Origin: an uncultured Candidatus Saccharibacteria bacterium
GTDB lineage: Bacteria; Patescibacteria; Saccharimonadia; Saccharimonadales; UBA4665
Direction: 5' to 3'
NCBI GenBank assembly: GCA_946482575.1
Contig: CAMLRZ010000022.1
Coordinates: 1-12,642 of the forward strand
Length of the DNA stretch: 12,642 bases
Translations under genes and position numbers: made by a program
Notes under the pieces: model-generated
What the model was told of the DNA's origin: nothing
The model's database searches: none
The model's input: the letters and a program-made list of their open reading frames with translations, nothing else
Shown: one piece after another, positions 5,043 through 11,225 of the stretch
Layout: every line of letters begins with the position of its first letter
Numbering within the stretch: the first letter of the stretch is position 1

Positions 5043-5067
5043 AAACACCTGAAATAGGTGTTTTTTT
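5043..5067 (+). terminator. Intrinsic terminator of the first orphan gene
   Basis: AAACACCT and AGGTGTTT form an 8-bp stem with the loop GAAAT, running into a T-tract to 5067. Confidence 0.88.
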
Positions 5068-5100
5068 GATGCCAAAATAGTGGTAATTATGCTTAAAATG

Positions 5101-5131
5101 TGGTAAAATATATGCACTCGATTGCTCGAGT
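5101..5131 (+). promoter_or_regulatory. Extended -10 promoter and leader hairpin of the two small membrane genes
   Basis: TGG-TAAAAT (5101-5109) fits an extended -10 element; the -35 region (TGGTAA at 5081-5086) is poor. The leader then holds a perfect 6-bp hairpin, ACTCGA (5116-5121) with TCGAGT (5126-5131), followed by the strong ribosome site AAGGAGGTGG. Confidence 0.45.
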
Positions 5132-5157
5132 TTGTACCTACTCAAGGAGGTGGCCGT

Positions 5158-5535
5158 ATGCACGGCTTCTTGTGGCCCACTGAGGTGCGTAAGCGCTGGT
5201 GGCTCCGCATCCCGGCTGCTATCGCTGCTGCGATGACTCTGCTTCTGGCAGGATTTGTCGTTGGGGCAACGTGGGCAGTACTGGGCGTCTGGCCGACACA
5301 CCACATTCTGGTGCCGTTGGCACAGCACGTGTTCAACTGGCCGTACATCGGTCCGCTGATAATAATAGTGCTGATCGGGGCGCTCGTTGGCACACGGTTC
5401 AGTCCGTTCCTGCTGATCGCACTGCTATTCATGCCGCTCTTCGCGAACGCCAAACTGAGTTCTTACCTTTGGTCGTTCATCCCATTCATGTTCCATGCGT
5501 GGCTGTTCGCCACCATGTACATCGTCTACCACTAA
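5158..5535 (+). CDS. Unrecognised small polytopic membrane protein
   Basis: A 125-residue protein of unknown function. A short N-terminal segment with a basic, Trp-rich stretch (RKRWWLR, 11-17) precedes about four hydrophobic segments at roughly 19-45, 62-80, 82-96 and 103-123. By the positive-inside rule the N terminus should be cytosolic. There are no cysteines. The start is fixed by AAGGAGGTGG just upstream of the ATG; the frame is open further back to 5122 but without a ribosome site. It is followed after 11 nt by the next small gene, so the two form an operon. Codons are GC-ending like those of its cassette partners and unlike those of the pilin genes. Candidate roles such as an accessory to the secretion apparatus, a holin-like protein or an immunity-type protein cannot be told apart from sequence alone. 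Confidence 0.78.
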   Translation: MHGFLWPTEVRKRWWLRIPAAIAAAMTLLLAGFVVGATWAVLGVWPTHHILVPLAQHVFNWPYIGPLIIIVLIGALVGTRFSPFLLIALLFMPLFANAKLSSYLWSFIPFMFHAWLFATMYIVYH

Positions 5536-5546
5536 GGGGGAATCCC

Positions 5547-5786
5547 ATGAAGGCACTCAAGAAACTGAAGTTCTGGGGCAAGGATGTCCAGGAAAAGACC
5601 GAGGTCCCGCAGGACATTCAGGACTTCCAGGCCACCCGGCCGCTCAACGGCATCCAGCCGGGCTATGTGCCGGACAGTGCTGGCGTGAACGCCGTGGCCA
5701 TTGCCGCCGCACTGGTGGTGGTGTTCGCCTTCGGCGTTCTGCTGTGGCTGTACTTCGGAGAGTTCCTCTTCGGCGACAACACCTGA
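5547..5786 (+). CDS. Unrecognised small single-pass membrane protein
   Basis: A 79-residue protein of unknown function. A basic, amphipathic N terminus (MKALKKLKFWGK) and a polar segment (13-47) are followed by one strong membrane helix (about 48-70) and a short acidic tail (FGEFLFGDNT). The ribosome site AAGGGGG precedes the ATG. All seven Phe codons are TTC and all five Gln codons are CAG, a bias not seen in the surrounding T4SS genes. It lies 11 nt after the four-helix membrane protein, which suggests a two-component membrane complex. The stop is TGA, which confirms that UGA is not reassigned here. Confidence 0.75.
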   Translation: MKALKKLKFWGKDVQEKTEVPQDIQDFQATRPLNGIQPGYVPDSAGVNAVAIAAALVVVFAFGVLLWLYFGEFLFGDNT

Positions 5787-5808
5787 TCTGAGCAGCCCCT
5801 GCGGGTAC

Positions 5809-5877
5809 ATGAGCATCGAGCCGCAAGGGCGGGGTCGTGACACTGTCACGTCTACACCCCGTCCTTGCATCGCTCAT
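5809..5877. other. Long palindromic structure in the 3' region of the small membrane operon
   Basis: Nested complementary segments fold into one long arm. ATGAGC (5809-5814) pairs with GCTCAT (5872-5877). GCAAGGGCGGGGT (5823-5835) pairs with the segment ending at 5868, with one G-U. CGTGAC (5836-5841) pairs with GTCACG (5845-5850). No T-run follows directly. It could protect the mRNA 3' end or be a small RNA. Confidence 0.65.
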
Positions 5878-5887
5878 CTGTATTAGG

Positions 5888-5914
5888 AACTCTTATATTT
5901 ATAAGAGTTTTTTT
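5888..5914 (+). terminator. Intrinsic terminator of the small membrane operon
   Basis: AACTCTTATA (5888-5897) and TATAAGAGTT (5900-5909) are perfect complements, followed by an unbroken T-tract to 5914. The stem is AT-rich but long. It separates the cassette from the T4SS core operon. Confidence 0.85.
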
Positions 5915-5936
5915 GTTTTCTAAAAACGACCTGCAT

Positions 5937-6018
5937 GCTATAGTTAAGTGAAGCCCGAGGAGGCACATTAAACAGTCAGAAGTGACTAGCGCTCCCTTGG
6001 CGGTGGGAAAACTATCAT
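5937..6018 (+). promoter_or_regulatory. Promoter and structured leader of the T4SS core operon
   Basis: The extended -10 element GC-TATAGT, with TG upstream (TGC at 5936-5938, TATAGT at 5939-5944), has a poor -35 (TTTTCT at 17 bp). The leader of about 68 nt holds a consensus-like GAGGAGG (5957-5963) with no ATG, GTG or TTG in range. A hairpin, AGTCA-GAAG-TGACT, follows at 5974-5987. A second small hairpin (TCCC at 5993-5996 with GGGA at 6005-6008) covers the only G-rich stretch near the VirB6-like start. No known riboswitch class was recognised. Confidence 0.5.
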
Positions 6019-8895
6019 ATGAAAATCCTGTTTCGTCAACCAAAACAGACACTCTACATATTTTTTGGGCTCTTTTTTGTTGCATTATCTTTTATAAGCA
6101 TCCTGCCCACCAAAAAGGCATCTGCTGCCAACAAAGCACCAACCTCTAATCTGGTGTGGATTGATGCGGCCAAAAGTGCGGCAGTATCTAGCAACAATGT
6201 ACGCCTAGAAGCACTGGGCTATGTTTGTATTGACGGCGGCAGGTGGTTCGACGGTAGCGGCACCAATGTTAAGGTAGATGGCGATGCTCAGCCACGAGGT
6301 GACAAAGGTGACACCGACACCGAAAGTTATGTTAGCTACACCTTCCCACAGGTACCAGTAAAGGGCAATCCTAAGCAATGGTGCTTCAAGAGCAGTAAGG
6401 GCAACATGGCTAGCTATGCTTGGGTTACTCGTTATTCCAGCGGCACCAACTGGGCCCTCCTGCAACTGCCTTGTTATGGTAACAAAGATGCAGCCACCGA
6501 CCCCAAGGTGCAGGTAGTAATGAGCACTATGTATAACGAGGGTGATCCAGGCTGTATCTGGCTGGCTCCTATTAGTGGGTCAGGCATTGCAGGTGCCAAC
6601 ACTGATATTTCACCCAAAATTAAGGAAATCAAGATAGACACCACCAAGGCAAACGTAGGTGGAACTAACGATGAAGAAGACGACGCCGAGGTTAAAGACA
6701 ACTGTCTAATTCAAAGCTGGGCATTTAAGTGGGCGGCCTGTCCTATTTTGGAATATGTAATCGGCAGCGCTAAAAATACAACTGAAACAAACGGCTTGCT
6801 AGGGTACATGCAGTCCAAGATGACCACGTGGCTAGTGGGTGATGCGGACACCTTTAACACGGCAAAGGGCAAAGCAGGCGAATCGTATTACAAGGCCTGG
6901 AACTCCTTTCGTACTATTGCAGTGAGTTTGATCATTATTGCCGGCATTGTGATGGTGGTTGCCCAGGCAGTGGGGTCTTCGGTAATCGATGCCTACACAG
7001 TGCGCAAGATAGCGCCACGCCTCATTGCATACGCTATTATCATGACCCTTTCTTGGTGGTTGCTGAAGTGGCTCTACCAATTCTTTGACAACCTAACGGT
7101 ATGGATCGCATCTATTATATCGGCGCCTTTTAGCGACCTTAAGGCCGCGCCGCTGGATGGTACCGCCATGTTTAGCTCGGCACTAGCAGTGTTTGTGGCC
7201 ATTGCAGCCATCAACCCGCCAATTGTGTTTACCTACGTGCTCACGTTCTTGACTGCGGTGTTTGTAGCATGGCTTATCTTGGCTCTGCGCCAAATGCTAC
7301 TAATCTTCTTATTGCTCATTTCACCATTGGCAATTGCAGCATTTATTTTGCCGGGCACCAAAAAACTTGGTGATTTCTGGTGGAACAGTACCGTGACGCT
7401 GCTTCTTATGGGGCCAGCCATTGGTGCAGCAATTGTATTTGGTCAGATTATCCCAAACATCTTTGTAACACCCGCTAACGCCAACCAATTCGACAAGTTC
7501 GGTGTAATCCGTTTGGGCGCACCATTTATTGGCTACGCATCCACTGCCTTTATTGCAGCTCGATTGGGTGGTCTGGCTGGAACTATTACAGGTGCCGCCA
7601 ATGACAAAGCCAAAGGTGTCTTCGACCGCGTTAATAACAAGCGCAGCGAAATGCGCGCCAAGCGCTTTAACGACATGGGCAAAGGCCAGGCCTGGAGCAA
7701 CAACAACTTTGTGGGCAAGGGCTTGAACAAATTCACGCGTGGTGCGGCTGGCGTTGCGAGCGTGGCCAGCAATAAGCCAAGTGCATTGCTGCGGCCAGGT
7801 AGTTATAAGAATGGCGGCATACTGAGTGCTACGTCAGACCAAGCTATGCGCGCACACTCTGATGAAATCATGAAAGACGCACGCTGGAACAGGATCAAAA
7901 ACAACGACGATGCTATGCGTGCTGCCACCTACAATGATGACAGAACCGCCGTATCTGAAATGACCAAACTCTTTACGCAGCAACAGCTTGCCAAAGGAAA
8001 ATCACAGACCGAAGCTGCGGCGTTGGGTAGCCAGCAAGCGCAACAGGCAGTCCAGGCACTGCACGCCTCTGGCCTAGAGCGCAGCGCAGGCCTGAAGTAT
8101 GCTGCCGCAATCGGCATGGCGCAAACGGGTACTGGTATCGTGGACTACATGGACCAGGCCGCTATCGTTTCGCGTGTTGCTGGCGGCAACAGTGCTGCCC
8201 TGAGCGCTTTGGCTGGTGACATAAACTACACCGACAAAGCTGGCAAGCGTCACTCAGACTTGGCTGCTGGGTTCAGTAACGTACGAGATGCCGCAGAAGG
8301 TTACGCTGGCTACCAACGTAACTTGGCTATCGCCCAGAGCTCGACTGCCGATGCAGCAACTCGACAAGCTGCTCAAGCCGAGGTGCGCAAATATGAAAAT
8401 AAGATCAACGATCACGGTGTTGCCGCTGCCCGTGGAGCCAGTACACAAGAAATTGCCAGCAACAAAGAACGCGGTATTCAAAACACTGCTCGCGTCCTCA
8501 ACCAAGCACTGGAGCGCCACATTACTACGCTTAATGACACGACTGCCAGTGCCGATGCACGCAATGCAGCTGCCGTACAAGTTGGTAGTATCGTTTCCCA
8601 AATCAACAACATGAAGAGTACCGTGCCAATGTTTGGCGCAGCCTCTAACGCGGCCGCTATGCACGAACATGGTTTGCGCTCGGCTGACGAAAACATGCAG
8701 ATTGTTAACAACCTGACCCAGCGCACCATTAGACAGCAAGTGGAGATCCGTGACAACGGCGGTCGCGTAGTAGGCATGCAAACCCAAGAGGTGGCCAATC
8801 CTCGCTACAATGAAACCCTGGCCCGCACCATGCGAGAACAAACCTCGCGCCGCGCTGATCCGCAAGACCCAGATAACTACACGCAAGCAGCATAA
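6019..8895 (+). CDS. VirB6/TrbL-like T4SS inner-membrane channel protein with large ectodomain and tail
   Basis: A 958-residue protein. A signal-type N terminus (1-36, ending ASA) is followed by an exported domain (about 37-295) with six cysteines: C70, C122, C152, C179, C229 and C241. A membrane core with about six to seven helices spans roughly 298-525. It contains the conserved segment with ALRQMLLIFLLLISPLAIAA and LPGTKKLGDFWW (422-455), typical of VirB6-like proteins of Patescibacteria. A 430-residue Ala-rich hydrophilic tail (about 527-958) follows. VirB6/TrbL proteins form the inner-membrane part of the T4SS channel. The ATG at 6019 is the first start after an in-frame stop at 5983, and its ribosome site is weak. 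It heads an operon with PrgI, TraC-like and VirB4 genes. The VirB6-like call rests on the core; the ectodomain and tail are unassigned. Confidence 0.85.
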   Translation: MKILFRQPKQTLYIFFGLFFVALSFISILPTKKASAANKAPTSNLVWIDAAKSAAVSSNNVRLEALGYVCIDGGRWFDGSGTNVKVDGDAQPRGDKGDTDTESYVSYTFPQVPVKGNPKQWCFKSSKGNMASYAWVTRYSSGTNWALLQLPCYGNKDAATDPKVQVVMSTMYNEGDPGCIWLAPISGSGIAGANTDISPKIKEIKIDTTKANVGGTNDEEDDAEVKDNCLIQSWAFKWAACPILEYVIGSAKNTTETNGLLGYMQSKMTTWLVGDADTFNTAKGKAGESYYKAWNSFRTIAVSLIIIAGIVMVVAQAVGSSVIDAYTVRKIAPRLIAYAIIMTLSWWLLKWLYQFFDNLTVWIASIISAPFSDLKAAPLDGTAMFSSALAVFVAIAAINPPIVFTYVLTFLTAVFVAWLILALRQMLLIFLLLISPLAIAAFILPGTKKLGDFWWNSTVTLLLMGPAIGAAIVFGQIIPNIFVTPANANQFDKFGVIRLGAPFIGYASTAFIAARLGGLAGTITGAANDKAKGVFDRVNNKRSEMRAKRFNDMGKGQAWSNNNFVGKGLNKFTRGAAGVASVASNKPSALLRPGSYKNGGILSATSDQAMRAHSDEIMKDARWNRIKNNDDAMRAATYNDDRTAVSEMTKLFTQQQLAKGKSQTEAAALGSQQAQQAVQALHASGLERSAGLKYAAAIGMAQTGTGIVDYMDQAAIVSRVAGGNSAALSALAGDINYTDKAGKRHSDLAAGFSNVRDAAEGYAGYQRNLAIAQSSTADAATRQAAQAEVRKYENKINDHGVAAARGASTQEIASNKERGIQNTARVLNQALERHITTLNDTTASADARNAAAVQVGSIVSQINNMKSTVPMFGAASNAAAMHEHGLRSADENMQIVNNLTQRTIRQQVEIRDNGGRVVGMQTQEVANPRYNETLARTMREQTSRRADPQDPDNYTQAA

Positions 8896-8918
8896 CGTAA
8901 CAAATAACGCTTTACACT

Positions 8919-10136
8919 ATGGCAACATATAAAGTAATCCAAGACATCGAAGCAGAAGACAAACTACTGGGACCATTAACGTTCCGTCAGTTTGTGTATG
9001 CCGGTTCATGCATTCTATTCTTGTATCTAACCTATCTGTCAATCGCCAAGGGCGGAGCATTTATGGCCGTTGTCTTTCTGCCCCTGGCAGTACTCTGCGG
9101 CTTCTTTGCCTGGCCCTGGAGCCGCGACCAGCCCACCGAAGTATGGGCACTGGCCAAAATCCGCTTTATGGTTAAGCCGCGTAAGCGTATTTGGAGCCAA
9201 AGTGGCGCCAAAGAGCTGGTAACTATTACTGCACCTAAGCAGGTGCAGGCAATCTACACCAACGGGTTGTCACAAGACGAAGTGCAAAGTCGCTTACGCG
9301 CCTTGGCCGAGACCATCGACAGTCGTGGCTGGGTAGTAAAGAACGTCAACGTCAACATGTTTGGCCAACCTACCAGCACACCGCCGTCCGACCGCCTTGT
9401 TGCCATGTCTACCATTCCTGAGCCGGTACAAGATATCGACATCCAGGCGCAAGATGACATGCTCGAAGAGAGCAACCCGATCGCTAAACAATTCGATACT
9501 ATGATCGAAAAAAGCACCCAGGCGCGCCGCGAGGACATTTTGAACCAGCTAAAATCAGCCGGAGCAACGCCGCCAGCGCAAACGCAACAGGGCGGTGCAA
9601 CCAACAGCGCGCAAAACACCGGCACCAACGGGCAGCCAGCAGCCAACTACTGGTTCCTAAACCAACCCTCTGCTGGCAGCAGCGTGACTGGCAACGCCGT
9701 TACATTTAACACACAGGTTGTCACTCCTGGCGCTCCCACTAACGAGCAACCGGCTCCCGCAGCAGATGTCACACTAGATGACGAGCAGGCTATTATGCAA
9801 CAGCTCAAACAACAAGAACAGCGCGAAGCGCATCTTAACCCTTATGCAAATTGGCACAATATTAAGCCAATTTCTGCCGAGCAACCGCAGTCACAGGCTC
9901 CACAATTGCAACAGCCAATGCAGCCGCAATACCAAGACTACGGCATGCCGACGGCGATGCCACAACAGCCACAGCCAAGCATCGCACAACCGCCAGCTCC
10001 GCAGATGACACCGCCGCCTGATCCTGCTATACTACAATTGGCTAGCAACGATGACCTTGATGTGGCAACCATTGCTCGTCAAGCAAATCGACATAAAGAG
10101 GAATTGCAGGACGAGGTGGTCATTTCGTTGCACTAA
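8919..10136 (+). CDS. PrgI-family T4SS inner-membrane protein with Pro/Gln-rich extension
   Basis: A 405-residue protein. The N-terminal 100 residues match the PrgI family: the segment IEAEDKLLGPLTFRQFVYAG (10-29), two close membrane helices (about 26-42 and 48-66) and the cytosolic motif AKIRFMVKPRKRIWS (79-93). PrgI is the VirB3-like partner of VirB4 in conjugation systems of Gram-positive type. The rest is a long cytosolic extension: a charged region (about 100-210), then Gln/Pro/Ala-rich low complexity (about 212-370) with the island NYWFLNQPS. It ends with the conserved-looking tail DDLDVATIARQANR...EVVISLH. No Shine-Dalgarno precedes the ATG, which lies 23 nt after the VirB6-like stop. 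The order PrgI then VirB4 strongly supports the assignment. Confidence 0.9.
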   Translation: MATYKVIQDIEAEDKLLGPLTFRQFVYAGSCILFLYLTYLSIAKGGAFMAVVFLPLAVLCGFFAWPWSRDQPTEVWALAKIRFMVKPRKRIWSQSGAKELVTITAPKQVQAIYTNGLSQDEVQSRLRALAETIDSRGWVVKNVNVNMFGQPTSTPPSDRLVAMSTIPEPVQDIDIQAQDDMLEESNPIAKQFDTMIEKSTQARREDILNQLKSAGATPPAQTQQGGATNSAQNTGTNGQPAANYWFLNQPSAGSSVTGNAVTFNTQVVTPGAPTNEQPAPAADVTLDDEQAIMQQLKQQEQREAHLNPYANWHNIKPISAEQPQSQAPQLQQPMQPQYQDYGMPTAMPQQPQPSIAQPPAPQMTPPPDPAILQLASNDDLDVATIARQANRHKEELQDEVVISLH

Positions 10137-10172
10137 AATTGAACATTTTACGGTGGGGTAATAAAGGTCTTA

Positions 10173-11225
10173 ATGAATCCTTCGACGAACAATCAGTCAC
10201 AACCAGGTATGCCTTCGGCCCCAAGCCAAGGCGGCCAGCCAACATATGTATCGCAACCAGGCGTTTCGGTAGTGCCACAGCACGTGCCGTCGTTTGATGC
10301 GCCGCACCCAGGCATGGCTCAAGCACAGGCTCAGCCGATGCACCAACCAGCGCCTCATGCCCCGCAAGCACCACAAACAACCTACCAGCAGGCAACTGCG
10401 CCAGCTGCAGCACAAGGCCCAACACCGCAGCCTACGGCTGCAACCGTAAGTGGCGCTGCGACACCACAAGGTCCAGGCACCAAACCAGCGACCCAAACCA
10501 ATCCCAACAGCACGCAAAATTCACTGCAAATTGCCGAAATTCGGGACGGTATTGTCATTATGAACGACGGCTCGTTCCGATCAGTTATTATGGCTAAATC
10601 TATTAACTTTGACCTGATGAGCCAAAGTGAGCAAGAGGCAGTAGAGTACAGCTATCAGGGTTTCCTGAACTCGCTGTACTTCCCAATTCAGATTTTTATT
10701 CGTTCACAAAAGGTTGATTTGCAACCCTACATCTCTAAACTAGACAAAATCCGTTCCGAGCACGACAACATGTTGCTGGCATTGCTCATGGAGGATTACA
10801 TTAGCTACATTGACCAGCTGGGTCAGCAGACCAACATTATGGACAAGAAGTTTTACATTGTAATCCCATACTTTCCACAGGTGGATGTGCAAAAAGCCCT
10901 CAGCCAGAGTAAAAACTTCCTGACAGGTGTTGTTTCGCTGTTCAACAGCAAGGAACAGCACGTGGTGATCAACGAGGACGATCTGGAAAAAGCCAAAACA
11001 GAGCTGCGCAACCGCGTACAAGCTGTTTTGAGCGGCTTGTTACAAAGTGGCATCCAAGGCCTGCCGCTGGATACCCAAGAACTCATTGAGCTATTCTACG
11101 ACACCTACAACCCCGACACCGCAACTCGTCAGCAGCTCAAAAACTTTAACCAACTTGACGCCGATATTATTACCAAAGGTGAGGGTGCGGCCGTTCAACC
11201 ACACATGCAAAGGGAGCTTTCATAG
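10173..11225 (+). CDS. TraC-like / VirB4 amino-domain protein of the T4SS
   Basis: A 350-residue protein without any ATPase motif. Residues 1-115 are a Gln/Pro/Ala-rich, probably disordered arm. From about 118 it has a folded domain beginning IAEIRDGIVIMNDGSFRSVI, with segments such as EYSYQGFLNSLYFPIQIFIRSQK (158-180) and KFYIVIPYFPQ (226-236). This resembles the N-terminal domain of VirB4/TraC-type ATPases, which contacts the channel. AAAGG (10163-10167) lies 5 nt before the ATG. The stop is immediately followed by the VirB4 start, so translation should be coupled and the two products probably form one complex. Patescibacterial T4SS loci often carry such a stand-alone protein before VirB4. 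It has no membrane helix. Confidence 0.85.
   Translation: MNPSTNNQSQPGMPSAPSQGGQPTYVSQPGVSVVPQHVPSFDAPHPGMAQAQAQPMHQPAPHAPQAPQTTYQQATAPAAAQGPTPQPTAATVSGAATPQGPGTKPATQTNPNSTQNSLQIAEIRDGIVIMNDGSFRSVIMAKSINFDLMSQSEQEAVEYSYQGFLNSLYFPIQIFIRSQKVDLQPYISKLDKIRSEHDNMLLALLMEDYISYIDQLGQQTNIMDKKFYIVIPYFPQVDVQKALSQSKNFLTGVVSLFNSKEQHVVINEDDLEKAKTELRNRVQAVLSGLLQSGIQGLPLDTQELIELFYDTYNPDTATRQQLKNFNQLDADIITKGEGAAVQPHMQRELS

Noticed and set aside
5967..6018. ATT-initiated leader peptide after the orphan GAGGAGG
   Set aside because: ATT starts are very rare and the frame runs out of phase into the VirB6-like gene without peptide-like features. It is kept only as an observation on the leader.
5939..6018. Known riboswitch in the T4SS leader
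   Set aside because: I could not match the leader to a c-di-GMP, fluoride, preQ1, SAM or glycine consensus by eye. A covariance-model search would decide.
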